Of a stretch of DNA of 5,119 nucleotides, positions 1 to 5,049 are shown piece after piece. Source of the DNA: Acidimicrobiia bacterium (GTDB lineage Bacteria; Actinomycetota; Acidimicrobiia; Spongiisociales; ZC4RG35); the NCBI GenBank assembly GCA_030623125.1, contig JAUXMQ010000114.1, positions 1 through 5,119 of the forward strand. The letters run 5' to 3'. Position 1 is the first letter of the stretch; each line of letters starts with the position of its first letter. Under the pieces are notes generated by a model. It was not told the DNA's origin, made no database searches, and worked only from the letters and a program-made list of their open reading frames with translations. The position numbers and the translations under genes were made by a program.

Positions 1-2
1 AC

Positions 3-10
3 AGAAGGAG
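3..10 (+). promoter_or_regulatory. Ribosome binding site of the ABC ATPase gene
   Basis: AGAAGGAG lies 6 bases before the ATG at 17. It is close to the ideal Shine-Dalgarno sequence and fixes this ATG as the start. Confidence 0.85.
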
Positions 11-16
11 ACAACT

Positions 17-1246
17 ATGGCCGGAATAACAATGCAGGGTCTCGGGAAGATCTACGAAGGAGGGACCCGGGCGGTCGGCAACGTCGATCTCGAGATCCAC
101 GACGGTGAGTTCCTGGTTCTGGTCGGGCCGTCCGGCTGTGGAAAATCGACGATCCTGCGGATGATCGCTGGTCTCGAGGAGATATCTGAAGGGGTGATGA
201 TGATCGGGGACCGGGTGGTCAACGATGTTGCCCCCAAGGACCGAGACATCGCGATGGTTTTTCAGAATTACGCCCTCTATCCCCACATGTCGGTATACGA
301 CAACATGGCATTCGGGCTCAAGTTGCGGAAGTTCAAGAAGGAGGACATCAATCGTCTCGTCACAGACGCCGCCGAGGTACTCGAGATAGTCGATCTCCTC
401 GAGCGCAAGCCGAAAGCTCTATCCGGTGGCCAGCGGCAACGGGTGGCCATGGGCCGCGCCATCGTTCGTGAGCCTGCTGCCTTCCTCATGGACGAGCCCC
501 TTTCCAATCTCGACGCCAAACTCAGGGTCCAGATGCGGGCCGAGCTGGAGCGTCTTCACAATCGTTTGGGAACGACCACGGTGTACGTCACCCACGACCA
601 GGTCGAGGCGATGACTCTGGGCGACCGGGTGGCCGTCCTTCGCTCGGTATCGGAGGCTCGTCCCTACAACCTCCAGCAGGTGGGCCATCCCACAGAGCTA
701 TACGACCATCCGGACAATCTCTTCGTCGCGGGATTCATCGGGAGCCCATCAATGAATCTCACCTACTGCCACCTCGAGACCGAAGGTGACAAAGTCATCG
801 CGGTGTTGCCCAACACTCGTCTCGCTGTGGACAAGGCAACGCTGGACAATCATCCCGGTCTGGAAAATCACATGAATGAGGAACTCGTGATCGGGCTCCG
901 TCCCAGTGGGCTGGAGGCCGCCGCGGTGGCTGGAGAAGACCCCGAGCGAGCGCTGCAAGCTCAGGTGGAGGTAACCGAGATGCTCGGGGCCGACACCTAC
1001 ATTCACTTCTCCATCGATAGAAGTCCTGTGATCACGCCGGACATCGAGGAACTGCTCGTAGACACCGGCCAGAGCGTCTCTTCGCTTGGCGACAAGACGC
1101 AATTCATTGCTCGAGTCAGCCCCGATATCAGGGTGAAGCATGGCGATACGGTCGAGTTGGTGGTGGATACCTCCAAACTGCACTTCTTCGACCCCGAGTC
1201 CGGCGATCGCATCGGGGTCAGCAAGGCGGTCGCTGCCGGCGTCTGA
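17..1246 (+). CDS. Sugar ABC transporter ATP-binding protein (UgpC/MsmK/MalK type)
   Basis: This is the cytoplasmic ATPase subunit that powers a binding-protein-dependent importer, most likely for a sugar, oligosaccharide or glycerol-3-phosphate. All nucleotide-binding motifs are present: Walker A GPSGCGKST (37-45), Q-loop Gln83 in VFQNYALYPH, signature LSGGQ (135-139), Walker B AAFLMDEP (154-161), D-loop SNLD (163-166) and the switch His193 in YVTHD. A C-terminal TOBE/OB-fold regulatory region follows from about residue 245 to 395. At 409 residues it is longer than the usual 350-380 of the family. Part of the excess is a short insert (about 210-219) after VAVLRS, where relatives have a brief turn such as RDG before LQQVG; more lies in the TOBE region around 337-360. 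The usual RPED motif of the TOBE domain reads RPSG here. The N-terminus fits the family and the ribosome binding site is strong. No permease or binding protein is in the window; they may lie upstream. The exact substrate cannot be told from the ATPase, so no symbol is given. Confidence 0.95.
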   Translation: MAGITMQGLGKIYEGGTRAVGNVDLEIHDGEFLVLVGPSGCGKSTILRMIAGLEEISEGVMMIGDRVVNDVAPKDRDIAMVFQNYALYPHMSVYDNMAFGLKLRKFKKEDINRLVTDAAEVLEIVDLLERKPKALSGGQRQRVAMGRAIVREPAAFLMDEPLSNLDAKLRVQMRAELERLHNRLGTTTVYVTHDQVEAMTLGDRVAVLRSVSEARPYNLQQVGHPTELYDHPDNLFVAGFIGSPSMNLTYCHLETEGDKVIAVLPNTRLAVDKATLDNHPGLENHMNEELVIGLRPSGLEAAAVAGEDPERALQAQVEVTEMLGADTYIHFSIDRSPVITPDIEELLVDTGQSVSSLGDKTQFIARVSPDIRVKHGDTVELVVDTSKLHFFDPESGDRIGVSKAVAAGV

Positions 1247-1280
1247 GCCAAGGTCTCGACCAGATCAGCGTCGAACCAAC

Positions 1281-1309
1281 GAAACCCCCAGCTTCAAGCT
1301 GGGGGTTTC
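1281..1309. terminator. Hairpin terminator, probably bidirectional
   Basis: A perfect 14-base inverted repeat, GAAACCCCCAGCTT and AAGCTGGGGGTTTC, is separated by a single C. The innermost bases would form the loop. The stem is GC-rich and ends in GGGGGTTT on either strand, so it can end transcription of the ABC gene from the left and of the - strand RHH gene from the right. The T-run is only three bases long. Confidence 0.8.
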
Positions 1310-1331
1310 AGGTTGCGAAGGCAGTTTTGGG

Positions 1332-1400
1332 TCATGCCTGGGACTCAAATCTACAGCCGTCGGAACAGTGGGCTACACGGGGAATCGTGAATCTTTTCAT
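1332..1400 (-). CDS. Possible small ORF (22 aa) downstream of the RHH gene
   Basis: An ATG at 1400 is preceded by AAAGGAG (1407-1413) with a 6-base spacer, one of the best ribosome binding sites in the window. It opens a 22-codon ORF beginning MKRFTIPRVAHC and containing a CSDGC cysteine pair (residues 12-16), ending in TGA at 1332. It lies 41 bases after the stop of the RHH gene on the same strand and before the shared terminator, so it could be the second cistron of that transcript. I do not recognise the peptide. It may be a real small protein, the surviving start of a longer lost partner gene such as a toxin, or chance. The only support is the ribosome binding site and position. Confidence 0.3.
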   Translation of the reverse strand: MKRFTIPRVAHCSDGCRFESQA

Positions 1401-1441
1401 TTCGCTCTCCTTTCGCTAGGTCTCGTAACGGATTTGGATGT

Positions 1442-1849
1442 TCAGGTGGTGAGGTCGGGTATGTTCCCAATCACTTGTCTTGCTTGTTCCTCGAGACGCT
1501 GTTTGGCCTGGCCGACGTCTTCGAGGGCCTCTCGGAGCTGGTCAAGCTCCCCAGATCGGACTTTGATACCTTCCCGTATGAACAGAGCGGCAGCTTCCGA
1601 CCGGCTTCTAACCGCCCCGGTCTCGACCCAGTCGTCAAGGGCGCTTTTGGTGTCCTCATCGATGCGGACCATGACCACCTGATCTCGGGATGTGCGTCCC
1701 ATTTCTGCGACAGTGGTTTTCATGTCACCCGCCAGACACAACACGGTGCAGTTGGCGAGGTCACCGTCGCCTCCCAGTCCGATTCGGAAGTCGATACCGT
1801 GTTCTTCGAGGGTCTTGCTGACTTGGGTCCACACGTCACTCACAATCAC
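1442..1849 (-). CDS. Ribbon-helix-helix DNA-binding protein with N-terminal extension
   Basis: A 135-residue protein. Residues 57-95 fit a ribbon-helix-helix fold: beta strand QVVMVRID (57-64), helix A about 64-78, a turn, then helix B SRSEAAALFIREGI (82-95). RHH proteins dimerise, and the paired strands read the DNA major groove; many are plasmid or toxin-antitoxin repressors that control their own gene. A charged, heptad-like tail (about 97-127) may be a coiled coil. The first 50 or so residues are an extra segment with two cysteines (34, 38) that I do not recognise. Its codons keep the G/C-rich third position of a real coding region, so I keep the long form starting at GTG 1849. A second GTG at 1843 is also possible, as is an ATG at residue 43 preceded by a GGCGGGTG stretch. 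No clear Shine-Dalgarno sequence precedes the first GTG, which lies directly beside the GTAAT repeats, so a leaderless or nearly leaderless message is possible. No recognisable toxin adjoins it. Confidence 0.8.
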   Translation of the reverse strand: MIVSDVWTQVSKTLEEHGIDFRIGLGGDGDLANCTVLCLAGDMKTTVAEMGRTSRDQVVMVRIDEDTKSALDDWVETGAVRSRSEAAALFIREGIKVRSGELDQLREALEDVGQAKQRLEEQARQVIGNIPDLTT

Positions 1850-1850
1850 A

Positions 1851-1888
1851 GTGTAATACGATTACACATTACAAGCAACTCGTAATGT
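1851..1888. promoter_or_regulatory. Candidate operator: four GTAAT/ATTAC half-sites in two inverted repeats
   Basis: Two inverted repeats overlap. GTGTAATACGATTACAC (1851-1867) has perfect 7-base arms with a 3-base centre. ACATTAC (1866-1872) and GTAATGT (1882-1888) form perfect 7-base arms around a 9-base spacer. The half-sites fall at 1853, 1861, 1868 and 1882, so the two middle ones are direct copies 7 bases apart. The array abuts the GTG start of the RHH gene and is AT-rich in a GC-rich setting. Clustered short half-sites are how RHH repressors commonly bind, so autoregulation is the natural inference. A -10/-35 pair could not be assigned with confidence. Confidence 0.7.
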
Positions 1889-2355
1889 CCGGTTCTATTG
1901 TTACGACCCTCTGCATATACCGAATTGATGACCCGGACGTGAATATCGAGGAAGGGCGTTACATCGCCTCCAACATCCCCAACTCCAAGCGTGTCGAAAT
2001 TTCAGGAAACGACCACTTCTTCTGGGCAGGCGATCCTGAACCCTTGCTCCAGGAAATCGAAGAGTTCATCACCGGCCAAAGGGGACCCGCCGAACCCGAG
2101 CGCGTCGTCGCCACCGCGGTGTTCAGCGACATCGTCGGTTCGACTGCACTAGCTGTATCTGTCGATGACCAGATGTGGCGGGACCTGCTCCAACGTCACT
2201 ACGAAGTGGTTCGGAGGGAGCTGGTCAGGTGGCGAGGCCGCGAAGTCAAAATGACCGGTGACGGCCTGTTCGCCACTTTCGACAGCCCAACGCAAAGCAT
2301 CCGATTCGCGACGGCGCTTCCCACCCGTTGGCTTTGCGTCGCGGTTTGGTCGTAG
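1885..2355 (+). pseudogene. Remnant of an alpha/beta hydrolase-class III adenylate cyclase fusion
   Basis: This 156-codon ORF is a central slice of a known two-domain family. Residues about 6-64 match the end of an alpha/beta hydrolase, with the late acid-loop region RIDDPDVNIEEG and the His44 region GNDHFFWAGDPEPLL. Residues about 73-145 match the first half of a class III nucleotide cyclase: FSDIVGST holds the first metal-binding Asp (82), and VKMTGDG holds the substrate Lys (122) and the second metal Asp (126). Family resemblance begins around base 1900, so most of the hydrolase, including its nucleophile elbow, is missing. It stops around base 2322 with an unrelated tail (PTRWLCVAVWS). 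The cyclase half carrying the transition-state Asn and Arg is therefore absent, and I found no continuation in the other two frames. There is no Shine-Dalgarno sequence at the ATG, which sits inside the RHH operator. A functional product is very unlikely. Confidence 0.8.
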
Positions 2356-2482
2356 CGTTGGTGTCGGATCTGGGAAGTGACTTGTCCGAAGAGCCGGTGT
2401 TCAGGATGCAATCCGACGGCTATCCATAGTAGGACGTGCTTGCTTGCACCCACCAAAGCACCGTTCCGACGTCCTTGACTCG
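2356..2482. other. Short intergenic stretch between converging genes
   Basis: This stretch separates the broken cyclase from the end of the DUF2652 gene. No frame resumes the missing cyclase half. One weak inverted repeat, GTGC and GCAC around 2436-2449, is too small to call a terminator. A long reading frame crosses it on the - strand, but it shows no family I recognise and overlaps the real genes on both sides. Confidence 0.4.
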
Positions 2483-3574
2483 CTAGGCGAATTGAACCCC
2501 GAGGTCCTTCTCGAGTAGGGCCTTGAGGTTGCGCTGGGACTCGGACACTCCATCTATCCACTGAGGGCCGAAGTCGGTCCACCATTCCTCAAGTGCCGGT
2601 GGAATCATGCCAACCCTGTATGAGACCGTCGTTCCGGTCTCGGTCTTCGTGAACTCGGTCGTGAGTGTCCACAACCCGTCGAGGACCGGATGTTCGTATT
2701 GGGTCGTGTAGTAAGAGAACGGGCGCCAATCGGCAACGTGTTCGATGGTCGTGTCCGGACCGTGCATGCAGTGGTTCGTAGATCCGGCCCCAAGTCGACC
2801 GTCGGTAACCATGTCGATGCCAGTTAGACCCGGCTGCCACTGCATTCTCTTCGAGTGGTCGCTTGCGTATTCCCAAATGACGGCCGGCTCCACTGGGACG
2901 TCGACCTCGACTTCGGCAACCGCTTCGTCTTTGGATACATACACACGCTGGCGCTCCTGCTCGAAGGCCCACCGGGCATGGAGGTCCTGGACGAATAGCT
3001 CCACGTCTCCGATGTCCTCGAAATGGTCGGTGTGAGGCCGAAATCCGAGGAGCTCGGGGTTCATCCCGACCTTATCCATCGTTGCTGCGGTGTAGGCAGC
3101 GTATGCCGAGCCCTGAACGGCTTCGCCTGCAGACCCTTTCATCAGTCGGTGGGCCAGGACGACGTCGGGTCCGGTCAGCTCTTCGGTCCCCGCAATTCGA
3201 CGCACGACATACTCTCCGAAATGGAGGAAGAATTTGAGATCGAGGCCTGGGATCAGAACACAGGCGTTGCAGTCACAACTGGTGGCATGATCGATGTCCC
3301 GGAGACGCTTGCGAAAGGCGAAGTAGACGGCTTCGACCGTATCCATGATCATCGTGGGGTTGAGACTCGACGCTGCGGCATATGCGAAAGCCGCGTCGCC
3401 TTCCAGCTTCGAAAGGACGAAGACCGGTTGGAGGGTCTCGACGATGGTCTCGAGCAGGTCAGCGAGCACGTCCTGTGCGTGCTCCAGTTCGGTCGCCTGC
3501 AGGTACCCGGTGTACCCGGTGATGTCGGCGAGGAGTAGACAGCCCGACTCGGAGGCCGTGAGATTGAGTGACAC
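2483..3574 (-). CDS. DUF2652 cyclase-like domain fused to an SRPBCC domain
   Basis: A 363-residue, probably cytoplasmic protein with two domains. Residues about 11-200 fit DUF2652, a family related to class III nucleotide cyclases: LLLADITGYTGYL holds Asp17, and KLEGDAAFAY holds Lys56 and Asp60, the places of the two metal-binding Asps and the substrate Lys. Later, DVVLAHRL (137-144) lines up with the VNLAARL-type motif of true cyclases; Arg143 is kept but the catalytic Asn is Val139, so ordinary cyclase activity is doubtful. A CDCNAC motif (Cys100, 102, 105), typical of DUF2652 as I recall it, could bind a metal. Residues about 219-355 fit an SRPBCC/START-like fold (VEVDVPVEPAVIWEYASDHSKRMQW...), a hydrophobic-ligand cavity fold. 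The start is GTG 3574; an in-frame TAG lies only four codons upstream, so the protein cannot begin earlier. No good Shine-Dalgarno sequence is visible. It begins 9 bases after the stop of a decayed histidine-kinase fragment in the same frame, suggesting a former operon. The biochemical role is unknown. Confidence 0.88.
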   Translation of the reverse strand: MSLNLTASESGCLLLADITGYTGYLQATELEHAQDVLADLLETIVETLQPVFVLSKLEGDAAFAYAAASSLNPTMIMDTVEAVYFAFRKRLRDIDHATSCDCNACVLIPGLDLKFFLHFGEYVVRRIAGTEELTGPDVVLAHRLMKGSAGEAVQGSAYAAYTAATMDKVGMNPELLGFRPHTDHFEDIGDVELFVQDLHARWAFEQERQRVYVSKDEAVAEVEVDVPVEPAVIWEYASDHSKRMQWQPGLTGIDMVTDGRLGAGSTNHCMHGPDTTIEHVADWRPFSYYTTQYEHPVLDGLWTLTTEFTKTETGTTVSYRVGMIPPALEEWWTDFGPQWIDGVSESQRNLKALLEKDLGVQFA

Positions 3575-3583
3575 CGGACCAGA

Positions 3584-3718
3584 CTACTCGGCGGTCAGCA
3601 CTGCCAGGATGACGGTGAAGGTCGTTCCTCCTGGCCTGCTGCGGACCAAGATGTCGCCACCACATCAATGGATGATCGTATGGACCGTGTGCAACCCGAG
3701 ACCGGTTTCTTTGCTGGG
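3584..3718 (-). pseudogene. Broken C-terminus of a histidine-kinase-type ATPase (HATPase_c)
   Basis: Translating the - strand in the frame that ends at TAG 3584-3586 gives KETGLGLHTVHTIIH, then a TGA at 3665-3667, then CGGDILVRSRPGGTTFTVIL. This is the G2 box (TGLGL) and the closing strands of the GHKL ATP-binding domain of sensor kinases. In relatives the stop position would be one ordinary residue before the GGDI motif. Upstream, scattered weak echoes lie in shifting frames: HIVRCAGGRV and VKHAISSAGESG, reminiscent of the N-box region (about 3805-3860), and TDAGPD, reminiscent of the G1 box (about 3779-3796). These are too close together for an intact domain, so frameshifts and deletions are likely. 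The kinase core with its phospho-accepting His is not found. The TGLGL style also occurs in ATP-binding proteins with a cyclic-nucleotide-binding domain. The fragment call is firm; the upstream extent is not. Confidence 0.68.
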
Positions 3719-4148
3719 TACCCGCCCTCGGGCTCTTCTACTACATCCGTCAGATCCAGGGCAGCCGGCCTGACCGGTGTCCGGCCCGGCATCCGTCTAG
3801 GACCGGACTCGCCCGCGGAGGAAATCGCATGCTTGACCACCCTGCCACCCGCACATCTAACAATGTGGGGGTCCCGTGAGGTGCTGGTGACAGCGCCGTA
3901 GGGTGCGTCGGGTTCGGTCCTCGTCTGGTTTGTCTTATGGGCCGCAGCGGAGCGGACCTCTGGGTTCGACGCCTACGCTATGACGGTCGGAGCGGGCGGG
4001 GGTGCCCCGGCGTGGAGCGTGTGGCCCTGTTGAGGTATTCGGGACCGGCCGGAATGGTCGGACAACGGTTATCCACGGACCTCACTACGACTCAGACAAC
4101 CACCTCGAAGTAGACGTTCGGCCATCGTCGGCCTTCGTCATTGGGCCA
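3719..4148. other. Gene-poor, GC-rich stretch with decayed sequence
   Basis: The left third carries the weak histidine-kinase echoes described for the neighbouring pseudogene. From about 3900 to 4148 I see no convincing gene on either strand: reading frames there are short or lack recognisable motifs. A + strand frame from 4002 that runs into the next gene is mostly its antisense shadow. A G-rich run lies around 3990-4010. A 19-codon ORF from ATG 4054 contains QRLSTD, echoed near the right edge of the window. Confidence 0.45.
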
Positions 4149-4397
4149 CTATTCCTGCGGCCCGCCGACTTGTTCACGTTCCGCCAGAATCTCGACAATG
4201 CGAGCAGTCTTCTCGTTGAGGGCTTCAAGGTCGGCCATCATGCGATTAGGCGGGAACGACTCGGGCATGTTGGCTAACATTCGATCGCACATTCCCGAAC
4301 ACCGTTCCCTCATCGCAGGGCCGGCTTTCTCGACCATCTTTCGGAGCGCCAGCAACATCCCGGCTGCGAGCATCGCGAAGATGAGAAAACGTCTCAT
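4149..4397 (-). CDS. Small Met/Cys-rich membrane-anchored protein
   Basis: An 82-residue protein of unknown family. It starts MRRFLIFAMLAAGMLLALRK, a short hydrophobic segment (4-18) flanked by basic residues, which fits a membrane anchor or uncleaved signal. The next part (21-54) is unusually rich in Met with two cysteines: MRERCSGMCDRMLANM (Cys33, Cys37) and then NRMMAD. The rest (54-75) is a charged helix, ADLEALNEKTARIVEILAER, possibly a short coiled coil. The gene follows the SHOCT gene after only two bases (TAG, AA, ATG), and GAGGGT (4406-4411) inside that gene is a well-placed ribosome binding site, so the two are almost certainly co-transcribed and translationally coupled. Clustered Met and CxxxC suggest soft-metal (for example copper) handling, but this is inference from composition only. 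Confidence 0.75.
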   Translation of the reverse strand: MRRFLIFAMLAAGMLLALRKMVEKAGPAMRERCSGMCDRMLANMPESFPPNRMMADLEALNEKTARIVEILAEREQVGGPQE

Positions 4398-4418
4398 TTC
4401 TACCGACCCTCGAGTCGG
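4381..4418 (-). promoter_or_regulatory. Two small hairpins over the gene junction
   Basis: On the - strand, CCGAC-TCGAGG-GTCGG (4403-4418) places most of the ribosome binding site of the downstream gene in a 6-base loop. ATGAGA-CGTTT-TCTCAT (4381-4397) folds the start codon into a 6-bp stem. Together they could make translation of the second gene depend on ribosomes finishing the first. The stems are short and could be chance. Confidence 0.3.
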
Positions 4419-4681
4419 CGACGCTTGGCATCGAACTCCTCGTCGGTGAGTTCGCCCGCCGCGTAACGTCTACGCAGCACCTCCAGGGCGCTTTCGTCCT
4501 TTTCGCTGTCCTGCTCGCGGTCGTCGTGATTCATGCCCATGGAGCCCATGCACATCGGACCCATCCCCCTTCTGCTCCCAGAACCTCGACGCCGAAAGCC
4601 GAACATCCTCGACATCATGAGCACCATGAAGATGAGGCCGATGATCGGAAAGATCACCCACCATCCACTGCCATCAAACAC
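4400..4681 (-). CDS. SHOCT-domain single-pass membrane protein with Met-rich linker
   Basis: A 93-residue protein. One membrane segment (about 6-26, WWVIFPIIGLIFMVLMM) is followed by a basic stretch (FRRRGSGSRR), so the C-terminus is predicted to face the cytoplasm. The linker GMGPMCMGSMGMNHD (39-53) packs Met40, 43, 45, 48 and 50 with Cys44 and His52, a pattern seen in copper-binding segments. The end (65-91), ALEVLRRRYAAGELTDEEFDAKRRRLE, is a clear SHOCT motif, a short C-terminal oligomerisation domain common in small bacterial membrane proteins. The start is GTG 4681, chosen because GAGGAG lies 8 bases upstream. It is the first gene of a two-gene operon with the Met/Cys-rich protein next to it. 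SHOCT proteins occur in many contexts, so the metal link is inference. Confidence 0.85.
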   Translation of the reverse strand: MFDGSGWWVIFPIIGLIFMVLMMSRMFGFRRRGSGSRRGMGPMCMGSMGMNHDDREQDSEKDESALEVLRRRYAAGELTDEEFDAKRRRLEGR

Positions 4682-4689
4682 TGCCTCTT

Positions 4690-4695
4690 CTCCTC
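4690..4695 (-). promoter_or_regulatory. Ribosome binding site of the SHOCT gene
   Basis: GAGGAG on the - strand lies 8 bases before the GTG at 4681 and supports that start over the downstream ATG codons. Confidence 0.8.
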
Positions 4696-4721
4696 AGCTC
4701 TCGACCACGCCTGCTAGGTCT

Positions 4722-4760
4722 CCTTCGTCACCGACACGTGATCTGTCACGGTGACGAGGG
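4722..4760. promoter_or_regulatory. Palindrome upstream of the SHOCT operon, candidate operator
   Basis: CCTTCGTCACCG (4722-4733) and CGGTGACGAGGG (4749-4760) are 12-base inverted arms with one mismatch, spaced by 15 bases. A smaller perfect repeat, CGTGA-TCTG-TCACG (4737-4750), is nested inside and shares the inner arm, so GTGA/TCAC units recur several times. It lies 41-79 bases before the GTG of the SHOCT gene, where an operator or 5' leader structure would sit. No T-run follows on either strand, which argues against a terminator. Confidence 0.55.
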
Positions 4761-5049
4761 CGCGGACATGCCATGTGCAAATCCTCTGAATTCGACGATA
4801 TGTGGCTGATCTATGACCTGATAGGGCCAAACGGCCCGGATCGTTCAAACCAGGATTGCCGACAAACGCGTACGGGATCCATGAAGAGACCCGCTCGGTA
4901 TATCGGTAAAAGTCGGTTGGGCGTGCGCTATATGCACTCCGGCCTCCCCGATGCGCCAACCGTGTAGACAATCCAAAGACTCAAAATGGCGACATCCACC
5001 GGTCGCCAAAGCCGCACACATGACGGCACTTAGGGGCGGCACCATATGA
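4761..5049. other. Stretch without a recognisable gene
   Basis: Here both strands carry reading frames of 60-85 codons that overlap one another, lack good ribosome binding sites and match no family I know. Base composition is closer to neutral than in the coding parts. Two small palindromes are visible: ACATGCCATGT (4766-4776) and GGGCC-AAAC-GGCCC (4824-4837). The promoter of the - strand SHOCT operon should lie near the left edge, but I could not pick a convincing -10/-35 pair. Confidence 0.4.

Noticed and set aside
1320..1365. Possible tRNA remnant or attachment site (GATTTGAGTCCC resembles a T arm on the - strand)
   Set aside because: No matching T stem, acceptor stem or anticodon arm can be folded around it.
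1140..1682. Long + strand frame across the end of the ABC gene, the terminator and the RHH gene
   Set aside because: It overlaps two well-supported genes and crosses the terminator, and its translation is Ser/Arg-rich shadow sequence with no motif.
2199..2585. 128-codon - strand frame bridging the cyclase relic and the DUF2652 gene
   Set aside because: Both ends are antisense or out of frame to better genes, and the middle shows no family resemblance I can name.
3595..3840. 81-codon - strand frame over the kinase relic
   Set aside because: The kinase G2 box is in a different frame. This frame shows only a weak N-box echo and is not an intact protein.
4069..4077. DnaA box (TTATCCACG)
   Set aside because: It is a single site one base off the consensus with no cluster and no origin-type neighbours; the similar site at 5086 is weaker.
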